From Adineta ricciae (Eukaryota; Rotifera; Eurotatoria; Adinetida; Adinetidae): a DNA stretch of 64,000 nucleotides. Positions within the stretch are counted from its first letter, which is position 1. The number at the start of each line of letters is the position of its first letter. Under the pieces are notes generated by a model. The model saw only the letters and a list, made by a program, of their open reading frames with translations. It made no database searches and was not told the origin of the DNA. Below are positions 37,846-48,166 of this stretch, one piece after another. The position numbers were made by a program, and so were the translations under genes. Location of the stretch: assembly GCA_905250025.1 (NCBI GenBank), contig CAJNOJ010000013.1, positions 496,001-560,000 on the forward strand. Reading direction: 5' to 3'.

Positions 37846-38451
37846 CTAGTCAAGTTTCTTTGCTTGAAAACCAGCTGCATGAACAGTTTTCACGACCAAA
37901 CTCGTGTCTATCACATTTTTTGTGATTAACTTCGCTTGTCCAGTTTCCAGATTAACATGTACACTAAGTACACCCTCAAGTTTCCGTAGTGCTTGAATAA
38001 CCGCTGAACGGCAACCTTCGCAATGCATTCCGACGATCTGCCAATACGTAATAACGACGCCTGCAGTATGATTGAAATCATTTCTTGCGAATTGATTATT
38101 GTACATTCGTAAAAGTTCTGGTGATAACGATAGAAGTACTGTTACAAGTACAATCATTGTAAAGTGTTTTTTCGATGGACGATAACGATAGAATGAATAA
38201 GTTAAAGATATAATTGTTAGTGAAATAAATATCGGTCGATATGGTAATAGAAATGTGTTCAATCCTGCGCAACCAATTCCGAATAGATTCAGCAATAATT
38301 GTATGACACAACAGGATGATATTAAAAGACCGCCAACAAGACCATTAATCCAGTTCATATGTGTCATTTCTGTTTTTTTCTGCAACGAAGATTTCATATT
38401 CATTAAAAAAATTAATAGAAGAAGAATCATCACAATGAAATCAATGTTCAT
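37846..38451 (-). CDS. MerT-MerP-like fusion, heavy-metal transport protein
   Basis: One intronless frame of 201 aa. An N-terminal hydrophobic helix is followed by a MerT-type segment: vicinal CC at 47-48 inside the next helix, C61, then PYRPIF at 70-75 and another helix, the motif set of mercuric transporters. The last 70 residues form a heavy-metal-associated domain with GMHCEGC (C144, C147) and the usual strand-helix pattern. Bacterial MerT takes Hg2+ from MerP through such cysteine pairs; a fused MerTP is known in bacteria. Here the metal is not proven and could be copper or another thiophile. The start is 59 bp downstream of the RNPC3 stop on the same strand, with an AG (TATATAG) in between. 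Confidence 0.75.
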   Translation of the reverse strand: MNIDFIVMILLLLIFLMNMKSSLQKKTEMTHMNWINGLVGGLLISSCCVIQLLLNLFGIGCAGLNTFLLPYRPIFISLTIISLTYSFYRYRPSKKHFTMIVLVTVLLSLSPELLRMYNNQFARNDFNHTAGVVITYWQIVGMHCEGCRSAVIQALRKLEGVLSVHVNLETGQAKLITKNVIDTSLVVKTVHAAGFQAKKLD

Positions 38452-38510
38452 AGTTTACTAATCTACATCGATACGGAATGATATCTATATACAAGAAGAT
38501 AAAAATGATC

Positions 38511-39888
38511 CTAAACAGTTTCTTTTGGCTTGGCTGTTCGAGCGAACTGGACAATCAGTGGTTTTTCGTGTAAAATAAATCCATTCGTATCATTCAATGC
38601 ATTCAAAGCCAAATCTTCACTATCGAATGTCACAAATGCTTGACCTTTCATTTTTCCTTCGCGCATAAGACGAATATCAATTTCCGAAGAATTTCCTCTA
38701 TAACGATCGTATATAGAATGCAAAACACGTTCATCAACATGTTTTGTAGCGATATTCTTTATATAGAGCCGTCGGGAAGGCTGACCACGTTCGTAATTTC
38801 GATATAGACGACCATTATCGATTAATCGTAATTGATCTTCATTGAAACGATTTTTGATTATTTCGTCGAGAGGTATGAGTGGAAGTGCTGGAAGTTGCTC
38901 GACGATTTCTGAAGCAACATTCGCTGATGAAGTTGTTGATTTCGTTAGTTCTAATCGACCGAAACCATGACTTGTCGATATTGGTACGCTTTCTTCTTTC
39001 TAAAATGAGATTGTGAGTTGAACAGACGTCTCGTATTTAGAACTGAATTTACTCGAGTTTGTCGAAGTGATTGTGGTAAGATAAGCTCAATTATTGGTTT
39101 TTTCTTTTTCTCAGCGTCATTCGTTACGCTGCTTTGTTTGACAGGCTCAGTTTCTTCCGCAGTTGACTTTGGCGGAATATCTTCATGATGAAATCGACGT
39201 CTGACTCGTTTTTCTTCTTCTCCGTCATCAATTTCACTTTCATCGCCATCCGTATCCATATCAACAATTTCATTCGGCTCTCCTGTTTCATATGTAATGT
39301 TCGACGCTGATGAACTTCGAACTTTCTTTGCCGAATCTACACATAAAATACTGAAGACGATATGTCAATTCTCAAACGATTCCTACCGGCAACCATCGGA
39401 CATGGAAGAGACATTTTGTTCATAAGATGAAGAACTTGCGTATAAAAAGCAGGTACAGATAGAAGAGCATTATTAATATTTGTTAAGATTGTCTCGTTAA
39501 TTGGTGGATATGAGTACGATAGTCTATCGGATGGTAATGAATAACGGAGTTGGTTTTTACCTGGTGAGATCCCATTTAATAAAGGATCGTCTTCTAACGA
39601 TAAAGTCTTTGAAAATACTAAATGGACTAATTCCAATGGACAGTATTCAACACTCAATCGACGATTTAAGATTTCCAGTTGATGCAGACGTTGAAGTGCC
39701 TGAGAAGCTTGTGGTTTAGAGCCAAAATCCGCAATAATCGCATTGACAATGTTTTTAATGCGAGGTAAACAACGTACACGAGTAGCACCAAAATGTTCTA
39801 AAAACTCCTGTCGATCACAATCATTAAATATCAATGGAAAATTCTTGATTGTTAATACACTCGATGAATAACTAGAAAATGTGCTCAT
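38511..39888 (-). CDS. RNPC3: U11/U12-65K snRNP protein
   Basis: Exons 39888..39387, 39336..39053 and 38999..38511 give 424 aa (human 517). RRM1 spans about residues 10-90, with HLHQ-like LHQLEIL; then YPPINETILTNI and VLHLMNKMSLP, the segment that contacts the U11-59K partner; then an acidic and Lys-rich linker; and a C-terminal RRM with LYIKNI, DIRLMREGKMKGQAF and QFAR that binds the U12 snRNA stem-loop. The protein bridges U11 and U12 snRNPs at minor-class introns. The ATG is immediately preceded by TTTATTTAG, a trans-splice-type acceptor. Confidence 0.92.
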
Positions 39889-41029
39889 CTAAATAAACAC
39901 AAAACATACAATCCTCATATCTAACAGTGATAAAACGACTGGTCATGTTTAATATTGATATTTGATAGTGAATTTAGAACAAACATCAACAAAATGTTGA
40001 TTTTCGTATCACTGACGAGCTTTAAATGACATAACTAAGAGTGAAAAGTATTTACTAACGGTTTCGAGCATGCTTAGTTTGTCATAATTACTATGAAATC
40101 AAATTGTACTTTCGAACAACTGTATTAAACGATGTTTATAATGCCCTTGGACTTTGCTTTGAAGGACGAATAACAGCAGTAAGTCAGTGCTTCAAATTTC
40201 ACATTTCTACCAGCAAAAGAATCAAATTCAAGTATTCGTTAGAACATATTAACATTGATGCAACATTGTATTCGATCGTTCGAGGCTGGAGTCGATGGTT
40301 ACAATTACTATTCTATGTTGAAGAGCGAGAGAGAGACAGAAAGTATCGACGATTTGATTGGAAGAAAAGGAAAAAAGTTCAAACAAATTATATTCAAGAA
40401 TCAAGTTTGACATAAAGAGTTCGCACAATGTTGACAATCGATTTAACTTCGAACGATGATACGAACTGCTTAACTTTCAATTGTTTCTAGTCGACACGAT
40501 ATGTACAGCGGACTAACCCTCATCACCGATTCGTAAATTGATCTTTCGGTCAATGATGAATTGTTTCGATTCCAACAATTCATGTAGAAGAAAGTCATAA
40601 TCTTATGGTAAGTGTGTTTTTTTTCACCAACTGTGAAGTACGTATTGTACTAATACAAGTGAATTCATTTGCTCTTGTAAAGTTCAGATGATTGTTATGA
40701 TATTAGTCGACCAAGCACGAGATTGATCCTTCTGTGTGAATTTCGTATTGACTACCAATTGACCAAAGTTTATCTTTGCATTCATTACTGAAAGAGAAAA
40801 GAAATCAACCCGATCAATTCTATTCTTCTTGTAATATTAAAGTATAATCCTCAGGTCAGTTTGTTTTCTTTTCTTTTCATTTATGACAATGAATTCATTG
40901 TGTGTTGACCCTTTTAGTCTGATAACGACAAATCGTGTCCTTTTCCTCTCTTCTACAGCCATTCTCTCTGTCCATATATATATTTAATCATATGATATTA
41001 GTCTTTTGTCAAAAATACATTCATAGCCA
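39889..41029. other. Intergenic between divergent RNPC3 and CCHC-finger gene
   Basis: No gene is supported; frames around 40104..40437 on both strands have no motifs. Confidence 0.5.
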
Positions 41030-41495
41030 ATGGGTCAACTATTCAATCGAATATCAACCGTACAAACGGACCAAGAAACGACAGAACTAATCATTCAAAA
41101 CAGGTAAAATAATGGTCATCGTTCTCACCGGGATCGTCATGTCGCTTTTCTTAGTGCGAAATTCATTCAACCGTTGATAAAAAAACGAAAACGCCTTGAA
41201 CAAGAGAGTAATTCCCGGAAAAAGAAGTTTTATTTACACAATGATTATTCCCGACTTTTCAATTCGTCGAAATTTACTAGACAATCAATGATGAACAATT
41301 CCTTTACGTCAAAAGTAGATATATTTCACTTCAATCTATTGACTAAACGGCTTCTGTTTGTTTGTTTAGATATTCTTCAAATGTCAGTTATGTTGTCGAT
41401 GTTTTCCAACGAAAGATTCCTATCTTGATCATATGATAGATTGTGCCATTGAACGTCAGGCATCTATTCGAATAGTACGTGCCACAACTAACTAA
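41030..41495 (+). CDS. Unknown small protein, myristoylation signal and CCHC finger
   Basis: I do not recognise this gene. Exons 41030..41103, 41155..41314 and 41370..41495 join in frame through three-for-three good splice sites (GTAAAA/TCTTAG, GTAGAT/GTTTAG), giving 119 aa. The N-terminus MGQLFNRI fits the N-myristoylation pattern (Gly2, Asn6). The middle is basic (IKKRKRLEQE, SRKKKF). The last exon encodes C-x2-C-x12-H-x3-C (C83, C86, H99, C103), a single CCHC zinc finger of the kind seen in ubiquitin-binding UBZ and related modules. A membrane-tethered adaptor would fit, but this is inference. It is convergent with the hydrolase (121 bp between stops). Confidence 0.55.
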
Positions 41496-41616
41496 CTACA
41501 TGTGTCAATCGGACACAAGATGACTTTCTTGTCTTTTAAAATTTTTGTATTATTCAAGTTTTAAGACTATTTTTGTTTCTCGAAAAGAAAGTCGGATATA
41601 ATAATTATTAGAAGAT

Positions 41617-42546
41617 TTATTTCGATAGGGTAGGCGGAGTAGTGTCACCTGTTTTCAAAAATCGTACACTTTCTTTCCACAGCTCGAGCGATTGATTCTC
41701 TTTAAAGAAATGAAAATGACCACCTTTGGGTAAATGCCAAGTTTGAACATGAGTTGACCGATGAAATTGTTTGGTAAAGATATCAAATGCTTGTTGTGTA
41801 TAAAATTCATCATCAACAAAATTTAAAGCTAAAACTGGACATTTAACTGAATTAAAACCCGCTGTCATCAATTGTCCGTTATCATCAACGAAGCATTCAC
41901 GATGTAAACTCCAACGAGCCCATTGACGAATAATATCCGATGGTAGATCAACACCAGTTCGAAAAAAACTACGCATCGGATAGTATCCATACGCCCATAG
42001 CAATGGTTCACGTAACACGAGAAGTGCCAAACATGTATGAAGAAACGCAAGATTCCATTTATGGTACATTAAATACGAATTTGCAGATGATATCAGAAGT
42101 ATTCGTGAAACTTGTTCATTGATTGCTGCTGGTAAGAGTGCATGCATGTTTCCTCCTAAGCTATGGCCAACATGAACCACCTGAGGATATTTTTGGGAGA
42201 AATACGATAGCACACCAGCACAATCACGCCATGCCCAATGTTCGAGAAGAGTCCATGGAGTTGATTTTCGTTCGTGTGTTCCACGGTAATCGTAAGTAAC
42301 GACGTGGAAATGATGTTGTTCATTCAGATATTTTGCAAAAGGATGGTAAAATTGACGTCGACTACCGGTTGCTCCGGATATAACAACACAAATTGGGCTT
42401 GACACAGAAGATGGTAATGTCGCTTCGAAGAAAGTAGCTTCAATGGGATAAGAATCGACTAGAGCAGGAATTGTGATCGTCGATGATGATTTTCGTACAC
42501 AGTAAATTTTTGGTAAAAATTTGTGAATGATACGAATGGAATTCAT
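41617..42546 (-). CDS. Bacterial-type alpha/beta hydrolase (COG4757-like)
   Basis: A single intronless frame of 309 aa. Motifs in order: ISGATGSRRQFYHPFA near the oxyanion region, YDYRGT (85-90), nucleophile elbow GHSLGG with S129, LPSDIIRQWARW, acid candidate in FVDDE (D245/D246), and GGHFHFF with H277. The whole chain follows the bacterial COG4757 hydrolases, whose substrates are unknown. An N-terminal stretch of about 20 residues rich in Arg/Lys/Ser could be a mitochondrial presequence added after acquisition. Lack of introns in a genome where almost every gene has them supports recent transfer or retroposition. Function beyond ester/amide-type hydrolysis cannot be stated. Confidence 0.82.
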   Translation of the reverse strand: MNSIRIIHKFLPKIYCVRKSSSTITIPALVDSYPIEATFFEATLPSSVSSPICVVISGATGSRRQFYHPFAKYLNEQHHFHVVTYDYRGTHERKSTPWTLLEHWAWRDCAGVLSYFSQKYPQVVHVGHSLGGNMHALLPAAINEQVSRILLISSANSYLMYHKWNLAFLHTCLALLVLREPLLWAYGYYPMRSFFRTGVDLPSDIIRQWARWSLHRECFVDDNGQLMTAGFNSVKCPVLALNFVDDEFYTQQAFDIFTKQFHRSTHVQTWHLPKGGHFHFFKENQSLELWKESVRFLKTGDTTPPTLSK

Positions 42547-43374
42547 TTGAAATATTTACAAAAATGTATTTCTTGTCTTGAATCTTAATTTTTATCGGTA
42601 ATTGTTTCGTTTGTTTGAGTTCAATTCGATTGGATATATTTACGAACCAGTCGATATCAGTAAAGATAGAGTGATGGTAATTCTGTAGAACACATCTCTA
42701 TATCGTCAATGTTACAAAAAAAGTGTGACCTAGAACATTAAGCGATGTCGTGTTTGTTTAGGCACAAGATTTTGAAATCAATTGTCATTCAATCCTTATC
42801 TCTAGCCGTCTGTGGCACGAAATAGAATTTTATTTTAATCGATGCAATTATGTAAAAGACCTAGAAAGCTTTAACTATTGTTGACATCAAGCACACGAGA
42901 GAAGTCTACAACAATTATACATCGATCCACAAATTGTTGAGACTATTCTATTTGAAGATATAAACTCTTCACTTAAAATTACCATGCACTAAAAGTATAT
43001 ATATATTCAATAAGTTGAACTTTGCATTTTGGAAAGTATGTATGATCCATCCTTATTCTTAATTTAATATGTAATGCTCGTGATGTTCTTGAATAAGAAC
43101 TCTAGTATCAATTACTTTTCCTATACATGCACATAATACAAAATTGATGAAGAAACTTTTCATAGCCTAATAAATCTAATTTGAAGAGCATTAATTATGC
43201 TATGCATTCATCGAACTTCTATATATGTGTGATATAAGAAAAAAATATCGGATTTCTTTCAATCAATCTAAATTAGCATTTTCGTATATGTTGGAAAAAC
43301 ACGGCAAATTCTCGCTGTTTTTCTATCTTCGTGTATCTACAAAATTGTGTCTCTAGTACAGTCATTAATTACTC
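42547..43374. other. Intergenic between hydrolase and GPCR pseudogene
   Basis: No gene or repeat recognised; very AT-rich. Confidence 0.5.
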
Positions 43375-44167
43375 ATGTCAGTGATCACCAGTACATCATT
43401 ATCTGTTATGACTACTACAGTCCTCATAGGAATAGAGATTGCAAGCAGTGGAGTTAGTTATTACGGTCCTATTATTGTATTAATATTTGGCACGCTCGGT
43501 TGTCTCTGCAACTTCATCACCTTTACTGTAATTCAGCTTCGAAAATCATCATGCGCATTCTACTTTCTTCTCTCAAGCATTTTTGAGTTATTTGATGTTA
43601 CCTCTGATCTCGTCTCTCGATTTGCTGCCGATCATCTCATGTACTAATGTTATTGTTTGACTTCCTAACATTGATGAACGTTCGACGAACGAAACAGTGT
43701 ATAGCAGGAAAACACGCTTCGGATATAGATGCAACAAAGTAATCATATGGACATCAAAATCAGAACACCGACACACAGCTCATTGTGGTGCGAATACTGA
43801 TTTCTTCAGTAAAACACTTTATTGATAAATTGGTTTTGTTTAGATGATGTTTATTCAAATTGGATTACGTTGCATATTAATAGTGGCTCGAATTATTTCT
43901 TATGCTTATTGTATTCTTAAGCCAACAGCTACCGGACATGAGCGGTTAGTCGATGTCTTTCTTGTATCATTTACTATTATTTTATGTTATGCTAGTTTTG
44001 CAAAGTCATTCTATTTATATACATTAACAAGTCATTTCTTTCGGTCGGTGTTTGTCAATAGAATCAAATATCTCATACGCATGATTTTTGGCCTAGTCAT
44101 ATCATTTGACGCAAGGCACACGCCAATAGGTGCTGTCACGAAAAGGACTAGCCGTTCTTTGTATTAA
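43375..44167 (+). pseudogene. Broken GPCR copy, internal deletion
   Basis: The first 89 codons (43375..43641) align with the two intact copies downstream through TM1, TM2 and RFAADHL. The sequence then jumps to the CATGTACT that in the intact copies precedes the end of TM5. Measured against the copy at 45109, 322 bp (45351..45672) are missing, encoding TM3, TM4 and most of TM5. The loss shifts the frame and a stop follows at once. The former splice donor GGTAAGTGCG reads GGTGCG, so it is destroyed. The second exon (43844..44167, TM6-TM7) is still open for 107 codons. A truncated TM1-TM2 peptide could be made, but a receptor cannot. Confidence 0.85.
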
Positions 44168-45108
44168 TCGCACATGCTAAATTTATTTGCGCTGATGGTT
44201 TCTCAAAGAAACTTTGAATACTGTACACATGAGTTTTATCTAGAACGTAAATTTCCATTAATTATGCACGATAGACGACATTCAGTTTTGACGGTAAAAA
44301 AGTACGTAATTTCTAAGTGAGAATTTATTCGAACTTTTCTCATACTTTCAAGAAGTATCCAGATACACTTCTACATGAATATCAGAAGAAGCATTGATTC
44401 TAATATGACAAAACAAAACATTAAGGTCTCCATCACGAATTCATATCATGCATAAATGAGTGACATATGTGCTAGTAGTTCATTTCATAAAAGAACATCA
44501 AAACGAAAGTGGGCGTATCAAGTAAACAGGATCAAAGTTCATACTGATTAGTTATCTATAAATTTGAAACTATCCTAATGGAAGGCATGTGTTACACATG
44601 AAGTAAAATTATTTTAGTTTCCATTTCAACGTTCTTATTGATTCTTTTCTAAAACTAGTTTCTTGCAAACCAGATCGTGACCATGATTCAATCTATCAAA
44701 GTAAATCTGCATCGAAAGATCTCAATGTTAAAGAACTGCGTGTTGAAAATAATGCTGCAGAGATAAGAATTAGGTCTGTTCCTTTATTTCTAATTAAAAC
44801 ATCCAATTTATGTCCCACATAAAAGAGTACTTCTATGTTTTCTTTTAATGTTTGAAAAGAGCATGCCTTATATTTCTGCTTGAGAAATTTCAATTTTTTC
44901 AGCAAAAGATGTTATCGCCAACAGAGACATCTCTGTACGAGCGTGCAGTATTAAACATAATATAATCTGACATTTATGGCATATATTTTTTCACACGCTG
45001 ATACGTCACGACTGTTTTCTATTTAAACTGCAGATAAAATCCCCACAAGATATATTGCACTCAAATACTTTCAGGAATACACTAAAAATCCGTTGAAAAA
45101 TAAACACA
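44168..45108. other. Intergenic between GPCR copies 1 and 2
   Basis: No gene seen; it is not obviously duplicated upstream of copy 3. Confidence 0.5.
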
Positions 45109-46223
45109 ATGTCGACATCGATCACAACTACTACTGCGCCACTCATACAAATTGCCACTACTCAAATGACATTCTATAGTCCCATCATTCTTCTCATCGT
45201 TGGCATCATCAGCTGCCTCTGCAACTTTATCACCTTCACTTCACCTCAGCTTCGAAAATCATCATGCGCATTCTACTTTCTTCTCTCAAGTATTTTTGAG
45301 CTATTTGTTGTTACCTTTGGTCTCATATCGCGATTTGCTGCCGATCATCTTGGCAGTACGCTCATCAACACGGATCGAGCATACTGTAAACTTCGCGCTT
45401 ATCTCGTCTCCATCTTGCCACTCATCGCTACCTACATGATCCTGCTCTCATCCATCGATCGATGCTTGTCATCATCAGTCAGTGCTCGTCTTCGACTGTT
45501 TGGCCAAATGAAAGTGGCATATGTTGCGAGTGCGGTGGCAATTCTTCTGGCTTTTGTTTCAGGTCTTCACATTTTGATCGGATATGATCTTCGACCGCGG
45601 TGTGCAGCATTGCCAGGTGTATTCGCCATGTATGACAGTATGTTTGTGGTGTTCTGGCTAGGTGTGATTCCTCATGTACTGATGTTATTGTTTGGTTTCC
45701 TGACGTTGATGAACGTTCGACGAACGAAACAGCGTATAGCAGTAAAACCTGCAAAGAATGCGAACATATCAGATCAACAGCAAGAAGGTCATAAACAGAA
45801 GACAGACGCACAATTGATGATGGTAAGTGCGAATATAAGAAAGAGGGAAGTGAGCAATTGCATATATGGACGTTTTGCTTGTAGATGATGCTTGTTCAAG
45901 TCGGATTAAGTTTCATATTAATAATGACTCGAATGATCTACTATGCATACTATGTGCTGGGTCCATCATTGACAGGTTACGATAAATTGGTGGGATCATT
46001 TCTGATGTCATTCACAACACAAGTATACTACGCGAATTATTGTAAATCATTCTATATATACACACTATCAAGCAGCTTATTTCGAACAATATTTATCAAC
46101 CGAGTTAAGATCGGCATTCTTAAATTATTTTGTAGAACGACACCAACAGGATATGGTGAACATACGGCAAAAACTATGGAAACAACTATTACAGTTCGGC
46201 CTAAACGCAAAGCTAGACAGTGA
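45109..46223 (+). CDS. Rhodopsin-like GPCR, tandem copy 2
   Basis: Exons 45109..45822 and 45885..46223, 62 bp intron, give 350 aa. The N-terminus is Thr-rich. TM1 follows YSPIILLIVG, with a CLCNFITF motif; TM3 has C93-region AYCKLRAYLV and ends SIDRCLSSS, the DRY equivalent; TM7 is SFTTQVYYANYCKSFYIYTL, with a KSFYIY in place of NPxxY, typical of the divergent FMRFamide/peptide-like receptors abundant in rotifers. The intron falls at the end of intracellular loop 3 (phase 0). The copy at 47028 is nearly identical through TM1-TM6. The ligand is unknown. A poly(A) signal lies at 46297. Confidence 0.87.
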
Positions 46224-47027
46224 TATGCTGACAGAATAAAGTGATCTAGTTATTCTGTAATGTTTCTCTGTAGGATACATATTTATTAACTTGAAAAATA
46301 AAGTCTACGCTTATCGTGATGTGTATGTCGCTAAATTGTAAGAATCTGTGAAAAATATTTAAGAAAATGGAGTGAATAGAATACAATAGAATGGAGTTGA
46401 TTAGAATTCTATCGAAGCACGATCATGATTGTGAATGATATGTTTTTCATTGGACACCCCAGTTACCAAAGTCGAGAGACATTTCTCCAATATATTGTAA
46501 ATCGTTTTTATGGGACACAAATGAAAACAAAGACTAACTTAGAATAGTAAAAACTGACGTATACGATTCGAGAATCAGAACAGATGCGATAGTTGTTTGT
46601 GAGAAAAGCGTCAGACAGATATCAATAATATTCGTTTTTAGATTCACATGATTCAAAGAAGTGTACGACATCGATTTATATTTGGCTTCACAAAATCCAA
46701 CATATTCAAGTAATTCTTCTTAGAGTTCAACGGGAAAAATAAATCATCTCGATAATATGCCAGTAACAAAGAAAGAACGAGATGCTTAAGAGTGAAAAAA
46801 ACATTAGCAAGATTATTTCGGTATTGTCCTTAAGCATTCATTCGGATAAAAGTTTTTCTTTCTTGTGAAGTACATCATAAAAACGGAAATAGAACCCGTC
46901 TTACTGGTACTTCATAGCAATTATACTATTTCATTATTGTTGAAGTACGCACAATTATTTCTCTATCTAGAATATCTTCATTTTTCTATACCATCTTATT
47001 CCGATAAACACCAAACATCATAAAACG
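46224..47027. other. Intergenic between GPCR copies 2 and 3
   Basis: No gene seen. The sequence before copy 3 does not resemble that before copy 2, so the shared block is confined to the coding region and intron. Confidence 0.5.
46297..46302 (+). promoter_or_regulatory. Poly(A) signal AATAAA of GPCR copy 2
   Basis: Canonical hexamer 73 nt after the stop. Confidence 0.5.
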
Positions 47028-48166
47028 ATGGTGGAAAACAATATGCTTGCACCGCTTTCAACGACTACTCAAGCATCCATCAGAATTGCCACTACTGAAA
47101 TGACCTACTACAGTCCCATCGTTCTTCTCATCGTTGGCATCATCAGCTGCCTCTGCAACTTTATCACCTTCACTTCACCTCAGCTTCGAAAATCATCATG
47201 CGCATTCTACTTTCTTCTTTCAAGCATTTTTGAGCTATTTGGTGTTACCTTTGGTCTCATATCGCGATTTGCTGCCGATCATCTTGGCAGTACGCTCATC
47301 AACACGGATCGAGCATACTGTAAACTTCGCGCTTATCTCGTCTCCATCTTGCCACTCATCGCTACCTACATGATTCTGCTCTCATCCATCGATCGATGCT
47401 TGTCATCATCAGTCAGTGCTCGTCTTCGACTGTTTGGTCAAATGAAAGTGGCATATGTTGCGAGTGCGGTGGCAATTCTTCTGGCTTTTGTTTCAGGTCT
47501 TCACATTTTGATCGGATATGACCTTCGACCACGGTGTGCAGCATTGCCAGGTGCATTCGCCATGTATGACAGTATGTTTGTGGTGTTCTGGCTAGGTGTG
47601 ATTCCTCATGTACTGATGTTATTGTTTGGTTTCCTGACATTGATGAACGTTCGACGAACGAGACAGCGGGTTGCAGCAAAACCAAGCACGAATGTTAATG
47701 CACCAAATCAGCGACAGAAGTGTCGTAAACAGAAGACAGACGCACAATTGATGATGGTAAGTGCGAATATAAGAAAGAGGGAAGTGAGCAATTGCATATA
47801 TGGACGTTTTGCTTGTAGATGATGCTTGTTCAAGTCGGATTAAGTTTCATATTAATAATGACTCGAATGATCTACTATGCATACTATGTGCTGGGTCCAT
47901 CATTGACAGGTTACGATAAATTGGTGGGATCATTTCTGATGTCATTCACAACACAAGTGTACTATGCTAATTACTGTAAATCATTCTATATATACACATT
48001 ATCTAGTGGTTTATTTCGACGAGTTTTTGTTCAAAGAGTGACATATTATCCTCGAAAAGTACTTAATCTACGTAAGCCCATAAAAGCCAACATGTCAGAT
48101 GATAAGACGGATGATACACAAACGGATGTAGATGCAGTAACTCGTGGTATAAGACGACAAAGGTAA
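47028..48166 (+). CDS. Rhodopsin-like GPCR, tandem copy 3
   Basis: Exons 47028..47756 and 47819..48166, 62 bp intron, give 358 aa. From TM1 to the start of TM7 it matches copy 2 with only scattered base changes, and the intron is identical base for base. The N-terminal 20 residues, about 20 residues of intracellular loop 3 and the C-tail (Asp/Thr-rich, ending RRQR) differ completely. The same SIDRC and KSFYIY motifs are present. Divergence confined to the tips suggests different ligand access and different intracellular coupling on a shared helical core. Confidence 0.87.
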
